Below, one piece after another: positions 1 through 13,677 of a stretch of 64,000 nucleotides of DNA. The stretch's first letter is position 1. Every line of letters starts with the position of its first letter. Source of the stretch: Orbilia blumenaviensis (Eukaryota; Ascomycota; Orbiliomycetes; Orbiliales; Orbiliaceae); NCBI GenBank assembly GCA_036872755.1, contig JAVHNS010000002.1, positions 2,790,001-2,854,000 of the forward strand, written 5' to 3'. Both the position numbers and the translations under genes were made by a program. The notes below the pieces were generated by a model. It searched no databases, was not told the DNA's origin, and saw nothing but the letters and a program-made list of their open reading frames with translations.

Positions 1-405
1 AACGGCGTTTATCATCGCTTTATATAGAATCGCTCGTCGAACTATATAGCTCATCCACCGCTCATCCGTCGACTCGGGCATCTAAGCGAGCCATGCAAGT
101 TTATTCTTCCATGTATTTTGCAAAGGCCAAAAGATTATATGCCCCCTTGAGGCTATATACAGCGCTTTGGGAGAACACGTGGTGGCGATCTAAATAAAAG
201 AGCTACCAGCGATCCGGGGCTATCATTCAAGTTGTTCCTCTCCTTATATAACCAGTATACAGCCAGCCCCCCAATTGTTCTAAAACATTTGTTCCTTGGG
301 CTGTACAACCATCTCCGACAGCTTGCCGGGATACCGCTGGACCCATCAGCCAGACTCCAGGAAGCGACAAGGACATAGTCTATTTTGAAATTTCACGTTT
401 GTACG
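1..405. other. upstream region of first gene
   Basis: No coding sequence is supported here. The stretch is the presumed promoter and 5' leader of the gene starting at 406. TATA-like strings are present (tatataa near 244-252), but none can be tied to a start site from sequence alone. A gene further left could end in this region without being visible. Confidence 0.5.
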
Positions 406-2071
406 ATGAATCAAGATCAAAGACCCGCATACGAGGGGGACCTAAGACGCCGCCAGCGAGGGTTTGAGTACCAAAGCGCCTTCATGAACCAGGATTACGT
501 TCAAATGCAGCATCTAAACCGGATAAACCAGCCCAGATTGAATCAAATCCAGCCCGGGCCAAACCAACCTCAACCCATTCTTGGACCGAACCAAGCTCAA
601 ATCTGGTCAAATCCACCCCAGGCCAGGCCAAGCCAGTTTGAGCCCAGGTCAAGTCAGCCCCAGCTCAGACCAAGCCAACTCCAGCCCAGTCTGAACTATG
701 CCCCCGTAGGATCGACATATCCAAGTCCCCAGGTCGAACTCTCAGAATCCCCAGAACCCATGGGGCAAGGAGCTGTGAGTGGTCATTTCTTCCCTTGCGA
801 TCCTAATTAGAAGCTATATTATCTAACGTTTTTTTGTAGGTGGTACTCGTAGACCAGCAGAACTCGGAATGGAAAAAATCTGTCGAAGTTCGTGGCTCGC
901 TTTCTTTTAACTTTAACAAAAGAGCCTGGGCCCCTTGTCTAAAGACATCCCCCAATGGTCTCGTCGACCCGCCAGGAAACTTCCCGGAATTTGAGTTCCT
1001 TCGGGAGGATAAATTTCGGCATTTCATGAACAGCAGCGGAAAGCTGATAAACGAACGAGAAGGTATTTCGCAATCGGGGTTCTGGGTAGAGGGTGGCTTC
1101 TTTATTGCCACTCTACACTTCGGTTCATGGGCTAGAAACGGCGAACTTCCGACACAGGATATACTCGAATCTTACCGCGAGAAACGGGAATTCGGCTTCG
1201 GTGTTTCAGCTATTAACCACAATATTGCTGGGCATCGTGAGGATGACAACTTTGTGGAGGTCTATCTCTGGAAGTGGAATCTTCCAAACGATATGGCGGT
1301 GTTCAGACCGGTATTCCAATTCAATGAACAGACTTCACCCCGCATGATTCCCTTGCGTTGCCTTGTGGAATCCGAACTTTTGTTTCAATATCTTGACCGA
1401 GTCGTCGGAGTCAAAATGTTTGCTGTTGGGTATAATAACCCCCCTGACAAGAGTTTGGCCGATCAAATTCGCAGTTACATGGCTGACACCCCCGCTACGC
1501 ACGGAGCTCCGGTACGTTGTTCTAGAGTTTCCGTTACTCGCTTGCGTATCGCTGTTTATAAAAGCTAATGATGTTACCTAGCCTGACTATGATGCTATCC
1601 TCTGGCCCTTCTTCAAGTCTGTTGCAATTGGCAGCCTCCGTGATATCGACATCGCTCAGTCCGAATTACTCGTAGACTGCTCGTTATGGAAAGGCTTCTT
1701 TGGTGGCCTCGTCGCTGTTAGATACCCAGAGACGGACGGAAGCCCTCTTGTGATCGGTCATAGTAAGTATAAACCCACTTACCAAGCCATCCATGTAGTC
1801 TTACCCGAGACGATACTAAATTTAACTCTACAAAACAGTGATCCACGCGAACAACGATGAAAAATTTAACCGAGCGAAGCTCTTACCCTCCGGACTCTGC
1901 GACTACTTGAAAAGTGCCTGCAACTCACCTGTGACACTAAAGAATGACACCGGCGAGATGGGGTTTCGTTACATTAAATTCGAACATATTCATACACCAG
2001 TACCGCCGCTTCATTCGATGAGGCGTCAAAACAAACTCTCCCGCGCTTACGAACAATCTTATATTTGGTAA
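406..2071 (+). CDS. hypothetical protein, 484 aa, four exons
   Basis: I do not recognise this family. Exons are 406-774, 840-1511, 1582-1762 and 1839-2071; introns are 65, 70 and 76 nt with donors GTGAGT, GTACGT and GTAAGT and YAG acceptors, and all joins keep frame. The first ATG in frame is 406; a TTG 21 bases upstream extends the frame but is an unlikely eukaryotic start. Residues 1-120 are low complexity and rich in Gln, Pro, Asn and Ser, with repeated PNQPQ/RPSQ-like units. From about residue 124 the protein becomes a compact, Trp/Phe-rich domain of about 360 residues, with motifs such as FHFGSW-like and YLWKWNLP segments, no signal peptide and no membrane segment. That architecture (disordered tail plus one globular domain) suggests a soluble protein, but function is unknown. 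The gene model is well supported; the product name is not. Confidence 0.72.
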
Positions 2072-5000
2072 CTCAACTCGGTGACAAAGCGAATCCACCG
2101 CGCGCATTCCACCTCTTTTCACGACCTACAGTTTATAAATAAGCCCATGCGCCCCGGCTTGGGTTTTGTTCAACGGGCTTTCAACTTGTCATTGCGATAT
2201 TATGCGGCGCTTCCCAGGATTCTTTGTGCCAGCGAGGCTAATTAAGAACCCAGATAACAAGTTATTGCGACCAAAATTAAGTTTCAAAATTGTTTTCCTT
2301 TCTAGAGTGTACTACCCACGCTGCGTTAATAGTCCCTATTATGCATAAAAAGACAAAAAATATAGTTTGTTTCGTTTTCAGGAAAGTTCCTTCACATTGC
2401 TTTTTTTTTTTTTTTCCTTTTCTTTCTCTACGGTTTTTTTTTTTTCTATATTTTTTGGGTTTGAATTCGCGACACTCGGCTTTGGGCGCTTGAGTCACGT
2501 TACCAGTTCGTTCTCTTAGATCATATTTAGTACCATACTCAAGACTTTGCACTATAGTGTATATTAATAATAGTAATATTATAATGTTTAATTATTGGAT
2601 CGCTTTTGTACACTGTTGAAAATGAATATACTTCATAATGACATAGACATACCCGGGGTTTTTTTCAAAAATGACCTTTCTCCTCTTACTTTTGTTTGTG
2701 TAAAAGGCAGATAATTCCCGTTTCGGTGGAAATGTTGCATTTTGAGAGAAAATGTGTTGCTGGTAGTCGGGACTTGATGCCGATTTGCCAAGCCTAATGA
2801 TGGATGGCATATGCTCGAGCCCTGTGCAAGATATGTGGCTGTATCGGTATCCCTACAGGACCCACTCGATGCCTATCAAGACCTCAAGGATCTGTAAACT
2901 GGTTGGAGTTTGGCCAGGGGAACATTTTTTTCTTTCTTCTGAAGGCCATGTCTCAGCTCATGATCATGGTATCTCCACAGCACTGGCAACAAAAGGCACC
3001 CACTCATTGGTGAGGGTCTAACTCCATCAGGCCAGGAATCATGCACGACATGCAGGGAACGACATCCGTTACCCGCTGCTGGGTAGAGTAGACATAGGTG
3101 AATGCCCTATAGCTTGACGAGGATAAGACATAAGAATGCGGTTTGGTGGAAAAGGGAAAAAAGTAGGTGTGTGGGGATCTGCATGCCAGTGCCGCTTTTC
3201 CCGCCGCACCGCAAAAGAAACGCCCCCCAAAACGAAGCTGGTTTCGGATAGCCTTTGTGTAACCGAGCTAGACGACATTCCTTGGTTGAAAGGAGCGCGT
3301 GCGCAACCCGATTCCGACCTTGAGCAAGAGTTTTAGAAGCAGTATTCGATGATTCTACTATGGTTATTGCGGGTCCGAGAGAGTGATAATGGAAATGCAG
3401 ATTTTTAAGCCTCGTTTTTGCGGCGTTTTCGGGAAGAGGCTTCGCTTCTTAAGGTTGACAGTCGCTAGCGAATTGGTTGTTTGGGTAAGGATCAGCGTGC
3501 GCTGCTCCACAAGGTGTGGAGGAGGAGGGCTGAAGTTTCAAGCTTCAAGGACAGTCTTGGAGCTTGTGTAACCCGCTGATTGACCGGGATATTGGGATTT
3601 TGATCTTACAACGGCACTAGATGCTTTCTGGGGTAGCACGAGGTTATAAACTTCAATTCAGAATATCTAGCGCACGAATCCAACCTCTTCTCTGTGGCGC
3701 GACTTTGTAATGCACTAGCCTCATCCGCCACTCCCACCCTCCGTGCGCCCATGCATTCTGGCTTCCTCCGTTATCGATAACGGGAAGGCAATGCGAGACA
3801 ATTAGTCAAAATAACGTTATAACAGGGAAAAGTATATGCATTTATAATTAAGTCTCACGGCGACCCCCAGAATATGCCTTTCAAGGTTCGAGTACGAACT
3901 AAAGGGGCTTCAACGATTGATCATGCTGGCGAACGTTGATCGGAGTCGATTATCACCCCTAAAACCAACTAATTTTGTAGATAGATCTACGGGAATCTAG
4001 AATCCCAGCTAGTCTACTAGCAGTTTCCACACCGAGGTAAACTCCACTTGCCCGGCCGGTACGGAAGGAAGATGGATTTATGGGGCCCCGACGCGCGACG
4101 GGGGGTCTCCACCGCGCTGCTGCCGGTGCTACGGGGCCTACATACGTACTCTGAGGTCTAAAAGATTCAGAAGCCCGAGGGAGATCTCTGGGACTGAAAT
4201 TTACCTGGCTCGCAGATGCACAGGGAAACCGTTCTCCCAAGTTGCAGATTATAGGGGTCTCAAATCGGTTAACCACGCGCATGAATGACCGTCTAAACAA
4301 TGGAACGTGAAAGATGGTAAAGAATCAACCACGACAACTGTCATACTCCGCGGGTTGCAGAATCTACATTCCTTCCTATGGCATAAGGCGCAATCTAAGG
4401 CTTAACAACTAACGGGAGCTCTGTCAACCTTAAATAGGGCCTTACAGATCACGAGAATGGGAAAGGTAGGAATGCCATGCCATAAGCTTCCAAAGCAAGG
4501 GGGGGCGAAAGTTTAGAGATAATGAAATCTGGAAAATTCCGGGTAACTTCTAGAGCCTAGCCGCTCCCTTGCATTGCCGATGTGATATCCCGCCTCCTTA
4601 CTCACCGGATTCGTTTTCCTGGCATAATACACTCTTCACGGTAATGCAATGTCAGATCAACCAAAGCAAGGAGAGTATATGTACACATATGTATGCATGA
4701 TTAGCGACTGATTAAAATATCAAATTCAATCGACGATCTCCTAAGGTACATTATGAGGCATAAAGAGTATAAAATCGAGTATCAATACCCGATATTGAGT
4801 TGTTACGTACATAGCTACATGAATGCTAGCTTGCGGACTTATCATATACTGGATGACGATCGAGCCAGGTTATGTGTTCGTCTAACCATGTTCATGAAAA
4901 TAATCCTTGTCGAGTATATACATAGTTGAGGTCTGTGCGATAATAGCAAGCCACTTTGTTGAGAGTGCTATTTCGGGAACCCTTTTCAACCAGTAGAAGT

Positions 5001-7900
5001 CAACCAATATGTCACTGTATAGGGCATGCCTGTGAGCTGTGCCGGGGAGAACTTGCGTTCGCTACGTTTTGAGAAGTTGCCGTTGGAGTCGAAAATCCCT
5101 ATCTGGATTCATCCCAAGCCAGCTGGGCCAGGGATCCCAGGCTAGGAATCAACACAGAACAACACCAGATCCCCGGTGTAACCATTACCCCGGTATGTAG
5201 CACAGCCACAACACACCGGTCAACCCAAACTTAGCTTTGGGGGCAAAGAAACGTCGTTTTCAGCTAGCGGATGTCCATGTTCAACCCTAATGGATCCATG
5301 GAAGTACTTTAAAGTCATGACATTATCCCTAATGCTTGACTAAGCTGCCACTGGTGCGAAAGTAATTGGCAGTAGCTACATTTCCGGGTGGCGTCGCTCG
5401 ATCCGCTTTGACGGCTTTGGTGGCAAAATTAAACCCGGCCAACGCAATATCCACATACTAATGTACATAGAAAACGTCGACAGTGCATCCGGGTATCCGC
5501 TATCAATAGAAAAACATTGGGGACAGGTTACGGTGGGCACTACTATTTTAGCGCTATCTCCGGAGGAAACGAGATTCGAGGCTGCTTGGAACCCCAATTT
5601 TCAATTTTCAATACCTATACGCCAATGCCGAGTCCAACCACCGATATCTGTCGGAGTGGCTTCGCCTCAAAATCCGAGGCGGCAAATGCCGGCATCCCAT
5701 TGAAACTTCGGGGAGATCAGTTTTAATCCGACATTCCCCTTTAGATCTACAAATACGCATATCTCTCTGCTATACGGGCGATTTTCCAGATATGTCTTTC
5801 GATACCCGAGATTTCTCCTAGCGGGTTAACCCCGGTTTCGCGAGGCCGCGGGGCTTGTGCCTGCTGACCTATCAATATCTACCTTCTGGGCCCGCGAAAC
5901 GGCATAGTCTTACCTTTCAACGCTAGATATTTTCTTAGGAATACCCATGTAAATATAGGCTGCATCAAGAACAGACTCCACTACCCAATCAAACTTTATG
6001 ATTCGTGAATCGAAGATTCCCGTGGATCCAGTGACTAAAACACTAATCCAGACCTTGATTTCAATAGGGCAAACCAGAATAAAAAAAAAAGCCCCGTATG
6101 CACCAGATCTTCTCCCACAATTCGCAGCTCTACAGTTTCCATACCGTACCCTGTCCGATATAGAATTCACATTAAAACAAACCGTTTAAAACGGCGGGCC
6201 CACTTCCCCTTTTAGCTGTGTGGCAAAAAGATGCCGCCTTTCAAAGCTATTACTTTCAAAGTCTTGGGTTAGGGTATAACACCCTCGATCGGTTCGGCCT
6301 ATAAGCAGTCTGCCACAATTCTCACAAACTAGGGGGGTTGGTGCTTCCTATTTGTCGGCAGAAATGACATGCAATTACTGACAAAATGGTGAATATCGTC
6401 CTACGTACTATCTTCATCATGGGTACTCCTTGAGGACCCACCTATGAATATGAAAAAAGCAGGGGAGAAAACGTCCGTTATCCTTTTTGTACACTGCTGC
6501 CAAAACAGTCGCGGCGAAGCATGGACACGTGCTCCAAACCGTAAATTGAGGCCAGGCAGCGGCAGATACGCCACCTGTACGAATCTTGCGTCTCGTTGTC
6601 TTGCACAACTTCTTTGGGGAAGAAAGACATGGGAGTGTGGAAGGTCGAAGGCTCATAAGTCCGTTCATTGGACTTCTTCAACGAAGCGGGAAACCCTTAC
6701 ACAGCATTCTTGAAGTTATGTCTTAAATCCTGGATTGAAATGCATTAGCCAGTGGCATTGAGGGGGTGGGAGGTAGTGAGGTGGTCTACAACACTTGGAT
6801 TCGTTCTGTGTAAGCCACCACGGCAGTCACTGGCACATTCGCACCAAAATCCATGCCTTGCATGGCAGAAAGCAGAAGATAGCCCTTCCAGAGTCACTTC
6901 AGCTTTCCCTAAACCGTGACAAAGCCATACCCAGGACCACTCCTTCCGTCGGCATGATATTTCCACCAAGGCTGCACGAGGGAGCTGCAGCTAAAAACGC
7001 ACTGGGGCGGGCTGGAATATGCATGCCGATATCCATGCTTGTGAAAATCTGTTCTCCCATCAGAAAAGTACTGAGGAACCTGAAAGCTAGATAATGATAA
7101 TTAACAAGCCTAGTTCTCACCTCGCCCTCCTCAAGCTAACGGCAGAACTGTGTACCCTCTGGGAAGAGGCGACTTTAACCGTAACATCGCATGTGCGCAC
7201 TGGTCCCGATTCTGGATTCTGCAGTTTGAAAAGTTCCTCTCAGTGGCTGCCGGGATCCTGTGAAAGAGAAATTATTGGATTAATGCTGAACGAGTAGAAG
7301 CACTAGGTTTTGAACACATACAACTATCAAACGGCTGACCTGGAAACCCCGCCTGCTACTAGGACAGATTTGGTGCTACAGTATTTGCATTCTGCATAAA
7401 TCAAGGCAAGTAACCTACACGCCAACCAAGATTGAATATTGGACAGGAGGTAAAAGGAACAGAAAAAAGAAAAGAAGAAGAAAAAAATTGGTTGCCTCAA
7501 AGCTCCACTCTTATGAGCTAACCTTGTCGAAGTCTCTGTAGGCCCTTAGAAGCAATAGCGAAGTAACAGACAGCAAACGCCGAAGAACAGGGGGGCTGAC
7601 CAGAATACAATCAACAGGAGTGGTATAGCTAAACTTTCAAGTAAGGGAATAGGGAATGAAAACAAGGCTAAATGATAATTGGTTTTGGTAGATGACAAAG
7701 GAGACTAGAACGCCACGGAGATTAGGGCTGGATGGTATAAATAAGATCGTCGGGCAAAGTTAGATATGGTACAGGAAGCGAAAATAAAGTCAAATCCAGT
7801 CAAGAACAATACTCCTTTGTAGCAGGGCTGTGAAACTTTAGGAGGAAGGATAAGAAATGCACTCGCGCTTTTGATAGCGTTGTTATGGAATTCAAAATGA
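2072..7900. other. gene-free stretch, about 5.8 kb
   Basis: No reading frame here exceeds about 115 codons, and none can be joined into a convincing spliced gene. Two T-rich tracts lie at about 2400-2453. A short hairpin, CGCCTC/GAGGCG with a 7-nt loop, sits at 5663-5681. I see no transposase or reverse transcriptase motif and no tRNA. The right end is the presumed 3' flank of the leftward RRM-YTH gene. Decayed repeats or non-coding transcripts cannot be excluded. Confidence 0.55.
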
Positions 7901-10057
7901 TCAACTCTCTGTAGTCTGTGGGGTTTTAACCGCAGCTTCGGAACTCTCTGTTCCTACGTTTGCCATGTCGGATTCAAATGGTACAGCCCCACCTCGGTGG
8001 AACATTTGAATTAATTTTCTCCCCACAGTAGGTTCTAGCTCTGTGCCGTCCCTGGCGATCTTAACCTCCCGGGAGACGTTGTATGGGTTTCGGAGGCCTC
8101 TTGTTCTGTAGAAAGGAACTTTTGATGTAGAAACCCATTCAACACGGAATGGCTTACCCCAAGCTTTGCTGATCGTGGTCCCTTCTACGGGAGCTGATTC
8201 GTCTTCGGAGTCGCTGTTTTGAATAACTTCCCAGAAGATTGTTCCCCGACTTGAATCGTCAATAATTCGTCCTCTCGGCGCAGTAGCTGTTGGTGGAGTG
8301 TAGATTGCCTTGGGCAAAGCAGTCTCGTCAATATTCTGTGTCATTGGTGCCCACTCAATTTTAGAAGCGACTTCATCAGATATCTCTGATACCATGCGAG
8401 CATAACCATAGTACTCCCCAGACTTATTTGCTGAAAATATAAGGAAAACTTTCTCAGAAGCCTGTGTTAAGATTAGAAAATATCGCCTTAAAAAATGCAA
8501 CAACCCCTACCGTTTACATACCAAATATGCTTCATTCAGCGCTGCCTCATTGTGAGTTTGTGTTGCCCAAATTCCATTCGATACACTAGTATCCAGGTCC
8601 TCCAGAGTGAGGCTCTTAACAATGAAGTACCGCTCCTTTGCCTTTGTTGTAACTGTTTCTGTGGGGTTTGCGGGAGTATCAACTTCCGATACTACCTCGG
8701 ACTCGACTCCACTAGGCAAATCGGTTGACTCTTGGATCGGAGCGGGAACGGAAAGCTCAGCGTTGCCATCCGCCTCTGCTTCTCCTGGTGATGAGTTACG
8801 TCGTAGACGACAGACCAACCTAACACCTTGGAACCGGGAATCGTGAAATTTCTGCATGGCTTCATTGCATGCGGTCTCAGTCTTGTAGTTTACGAAAGCG
8901 CAGTTGCTCTTAGAGATAAGGAACACGCTTTCGATCTGAGCCGTTGCAAAATAGTCCTTTAGAGCAGTAACCGTCGTCCCTGGCGGAAGATTCCCAACCC
9001 AAAGTGCGTGACCTGACTGCCTAGGCTTCCTAGGTGGTCCTCTTAGCAGAACTGGATGCAGGGAAGACCTGCTTCCTAGACTCGAGTTACTGCACGCTGA
9101 CAAGGACTGCGAGAGACCGGGAGCAATGCGACCGCCATTGTATGGCACAGGAGAACCCCTCCTTTGACGATTGGCGGAATTTGTAAGATGCCTTGGTACC
9201 AGGCCCTGACGTTGACCTGGCTGGGCCGCTGTTGGGTCAAATGATTGAACCTGTGATGCGTACTGAAACTCATGTATCTCCTGCCCAACATGGGGTGCAC
9301 TTCTTCTTCTGGGTATATAACCAGGTTGTTGTTGACCGTATGCATAGTCCAGCGAAGCCACGGGAGAAGGAACCATTCCAGTCTGCTGTCCGTATTGGGG
9401 TAGATAGATGAATGGCATGCTTCCTTGTGGCCATTGCGGGTATTGCACTGGTGCCTCGGCGCCCGTCGGCTGAGGACCAGAGAATGTTAGATTGTATCCA
9501 GCAATGGGCACATTATGAGAAGCACTTGGTGGGCTTTGGCCGTATGGATCGTAGTAACCCGTTGCCTGCGGGTAATGTGGAATGGCGTGCACTGGTCCAG
9601 CTTGCGTTGCTACTGTGGGAATTTGCATGGGCGTCGGCGGGACATTATATTGAACGGATTGGGGTGAAATAACAGGCGCATAGCGTATTTGTTGCCCATG
9701 TTGTGGGGGCTGAAGTTGATAAGATTGTAAAGAAGCCTGCAATCCTTGCATATTAAAAGGCTGGTGGGGAGGGGCGGGTTGCATTGGCACTTGGGGGTAT
9801 CGGGGTTGGGTCGCCTGTGGCCCATAGGGCATGTGTGATTGATGATACTGATGGGCATGAGGTAGCATGGTAATCGTCGGACCGTACATTGTCGGCGAAC
9901 TAGCAGAGGTTGTAGTGATAGAGTCTGACGCTATAGGACTAATAGGATTAATTCCGGCTGAGGGTTCCCGTTCCTCTATATTATGTTTAATATCGGTTGC
10001 TAAAGTCGAGCTAACGATCAGACTGCGCCGGTGACTCCTAGGGTGCGCATCTCCCAT
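7901..10057 (-). CDS. RRM + YTH domain RNA-binding protein (m6A-reader type)
   Basis: Predicted 698 aa from two exons, 10057-8522 and 8461-7901, joined in phase 0 across a 60-nt intron (donor GTATGT, acceptor ACAG). Residues 1-340 are disordered and rich in Gln, Pro and Tyr. An RRM follows at about 350-420, with RNP2 LWVGNL and RNP1-like SNCAFVNY. A YTH domain spans about 477-670: it opens with RYFIVKS, carries the first aromatic-cage Trp in GIWATQ (W497), and ends with the YTHDC1/Mmi1-type block PFYRTRGLRNPYN...REVKIARDGTELEP. YTH domains bind N6-methyladenosine in RNA; here the role would be control of mRNA stability, splicing or polyadenylation, and the RRM could add sequence specificity. 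Between the two halves of the YTH fold lies an extra loop of about 45-50 residues containing an acidic run (SDSEDES). The intron falls inside the YTH domain. An additional upstream non-coding exon is possible. The family assignment is strong; biological targets are unknown. Confidence 0.9.
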
Positions 10058-12387
10058 TGGGAAGAATATATATCTCCGACACTTGGGGGGGAGGCGTATC
10101 TTTATAGAGATCCACGGAACTGAATGTTAGTACGATGTGAATAAGTACCTTTGCAGATTGCCTGGTTCTGGGAAGGAGTGAGAGGGAGGAAGCAAAGGGG
10201 TGCTGCCACATATGTCGGTAAAAAAGCAAGATTATTCGCTTCTCCTTGTCCGTTTTAAATATACCAGCCTTCCCGCAGACGGATCTTTATGTATGCACTC
10301 ATGCATGTTAAGAGAGGGCCTCGGGCGACTTACAGGTTATAGTAGGGTGTGTGGGATCCGATTCTATCGAGGAATCCTCAGGGTATGTTCGGAAATCGAT
10401 CAGAAAAAGATTTGAAAGACAACGATCTCCAAAGAAGTAGAGATACTTCTGCCATATTGGAAGTGAGTGAACCAGTCAGCGATAGGTTCCAGATCGAATA
10501 GATGATGATGTTTGTTTTTAAAAGAAGGTGAGGCATACTTGCCGCCGGGCGAACAGGATAGGATTGATATTTTGTATGTGTGTGACGAACAAGTGAAGAA
10601 AAGTCGTTAAAGGAAAACGTCCCACTCTTAGATCAGTAGGACTTAGTCGTCTGATGGGGGACAATAATAGGAATAGCAGTCTAGTTGCACTGAAGGCCAG
10701 GAACGGATTCGGCCTAATGTATGTATGGCTTGCTGTCAACAAGCGAAGGCGTTGAAGGGAACAGTGGACCACAACCTTCGCGGGATGAGGGAGCTTAACC
10801 TTGGAGCTGCGGGCTCTGAGCCGTCCGAGCGATTTTTAAGATCGTGGGTATAAGGTTTGGGGAAGCCTGCCACAAAAAATCGAGTGCCGGGATGCTCGAG
10901 TGCTTGATTCAGTGGCAAGTAGAGGCTCCGTCTTTTCAATGGATCGGAGCTAATTAATATATTCCCCAGGTGGCTGCTTCAACCGAAAGGGGAGGACCAG
11001 GGCTTTCCGGGGCAGCACTGATCAGGGTTTGAGCAGGTATTGATAGATGAATTTTATAAATTCATCGACAGCCAGCCAATTAATCTATTTGCCAACCGGG
11101 ATACCTTCGTTGATGCCACAGGCCTAGGGGCGGGAATATTTGTGATTGAATACCAAAGGGGAAAAGAAAAGACGCTATCAAGCAAGTATGGAGAACAGTG
11201 CAGTAAAATGTGAAAGGAAAGCTTAAGCCCTCATAAGAGCCTAAGCCGGGAAGGGGTCGATTCTTTTTTTCTTTCTTCCTTGTCAGTCGACACAGGAGAA
11301 ACGGAAAGTAGCGTGTAACGGTTTATGGGTGTACTCGAGGGAGACTCAATGTTTTATGATGGCATTGGTCCTCAGAGCTTATGCAAGAGAGCTCGCAGCG
11401 GGTTACGTTCGTCTCGCAGCAATTTGGTGCAGCCATCCTGCCAGGGAACTCGATTGTTCCCACAGTCATGCTCTGGAAGAAGAGGAGGAAGCCCACATAG
11501 AATAACCGTACATATTGGCATGGTATTCTTGCTCGGCTAAGAACTCCTTATCCTTTATGATGGTTATCACTAGTCTAACTTTTGTGGACATGGCTCTTTC
11601 AGAGCAGCCGTAAACCCTCGTCCAAAGGGCCCCGAGGTCAGGTTTGCCTTCGGGAGAAAGCTGACTCGGAAAACCGCGGTGTGGGGCGGGCCTGCGCAGT
11701 CTGCAAAAAGATACCATTGGTATCCTATTGGTTCAATCGCTATAGTTTATGATCTGGGTGTCAGTTGTGGCGTTTCTGAATGGAAGCTACTGCATGAGCT
11801 CGATCCCCGGGAATTCGAAGTCTCCGACCTCAAGTTCAACATCAATTGTGGGCCCATTCCGGCTTCCAGGGTCAAGGATGATTGCAAAGAAGCCGTTACA
11901 GAGACTAAAAAACGTGGATGTGGCTGTGCTTCTAAGCGATGCAACCAGAAAACCGGAGGCTGAAGAAAAGAAGTGGAATAGAATTCAAATGTGCAACCTC
12001 AAGCCTAGCCATCCGGTTTTTCAAGGGCTCAGCCAGATTCAGCTTATTGACTTTTTTTTGTATGATGACCATCTGCCTACTGTGAGCATACACGTACGCA
12101 ATTACATTATTTGATAATGCAATGCCAGTCCTCGTATGATCATTCTTGATGGATACTACCATCGAAAGCTAGGGCTGTTAGGAGTATGGCCTTTTGACTT
12201 ACCAATCCTGTGCAGCTGCGGGCGCTCCGGGACACTATGCACCAACCCATTTGTTCCCGGTGGGTCCTTCAATAGGTACATGGTGCACCTATTTCCCTAG
12301 ATCACGATGAGCGGGATGATTTTGGGCGAACAAGCAAGGGCTCACCATCGCAGGATAAGAAGTTGGACCGATCTGAAAGGGTGAAAC

Positions 12388-12406
12388 TTTTTTTTTTTTT
12401 TTTTTT
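12388..12406. repeat. poly-T tract (19 T)
   Basis: An uninterrupted run of 19 thymines in the long spacer between the RRM-YTH gene and the coiled-coil gene. Read on the minus strand it is an A19 run. No flanking duplication is evident. Confidence 0.85.
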
Positions 12407-13659
12407 CGGGCGCTAGAGTGGAAGAAAAGCTTGGCCTTGAAAGCTAAATGCTGCATCAAGCTCATTCAGGAATCATAAAACGCATGGACTTGTACCGACA
12501 TCAGTCTAAGCTTCAGTGCAATACTTCTCAGCCAATTCGGGGCTTCCCATGAACCAGCGCCTACGCAGCTCGAACAATCATTTCCACCTGATCCGGGTGC
12601 ATTAACATAATCAGATCTTGAGGGTTGTTGATAGCGGGGGCTATTTCCGGTGACCTTTCTGGATTTCTCCTATAGTGAATGCAAACGTGGAACCATCTCA
12701 GCTCAGTAGATTGGACGCCCCACTACTGATGCCTCAGGATGAACAAAATAGTCATGCGGCTAGGTGGCAGATAATTGCGTCGATCGTCACCGTTTTCTCC
12801 CTAGCAAAAGGTATCCGCCTAAACTTTAGCTTCATTCCGATAGATCAAACCACTTCGGCAAGAAAAGTATCATCAGATCGCGGACCCCGGATGGCAAATC
12901 AAAAGGTTTGCCCCGTCGCACTGTTCGGACATGTTCCCATGTGGCTGCTATGCAATGGAGCTCCCGCTCGCGTACAGTATATGTACGGTGCGCCGACACC
13001 TGCATCAAATTAATGCGATTTGATTTTCTCTTTGCGATGAGCATGATCGCTATTATACTTGTAGCGCATAGTCGAATATGTGTAAATTTCAAATACTCGC
13101 TGTAGAGTCGCACTATGTATCCAGCGCGAGGGAGCGGGGTGGAGCAAGTAAATCATTGAAGCTCAAAGGATAGTCTAATTGAGAAACATGCGCCTCGTGC
13201 GTGGGCCTACAAAAACGAATGTGGGTTTTTCAGCTGGACAGGGTCCCTTATAATCCGTTCTGTTATACCGTGCCTGCAGTATCACATACATACATGTACC
13301 AGCTCAAGAACTTCTTATTAAAAAGCTGGGGGCTTTCTTCTGGAGTGTCGACGAAAACACTAGCCTGACCATCTTTCGGTGGACTGAGTGGTGTGGCTGA
13401 CACATCATCAAAGAGGCGGTGCCCACCGCGTTCCAGACTCCCTCGGGAACGCCTCATCCCGGCCAGGGATCGGTTTCTTTGTGATGACAACACCACGACT
13501 TGCATGGATTTTACATATCTTCGCTGGTGCACGCCAGGATATTATTCTCCGTTGAGTACGTAATCCCATGATATCATGATGTATCGCTGGTTTGCATCTA
13601 GAAATGTTTTTGGGGTGGTTCCGCTTGCTCCGCTTTTTCAATATTCTTTTCTTTCAAAG

Positions 13660-13677
13660 TTTTTTTTTTTTTTTTTT
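13660..13677. repeat. poly-T tract (18 T)
   Basis: An uninterrupted run of 18 thymines in non-coding sequence. It may be a simple homopolymer or the minus-strand A tail of an old retroposed copy; nothing nearby decides between these. Confidence 0.85.

Noticed and set aside
385..405. Upstream TTG extension of the first gene
   Set aside because: TTG is not a credible start in a fungal nuclear gene; ATG 406 is in frame and near.
5663..5681. CGCCTC/GAGGCG hairpin
   Set aside because: A 6-bp stem without a T tract or context; expected by chance in 64 kb.
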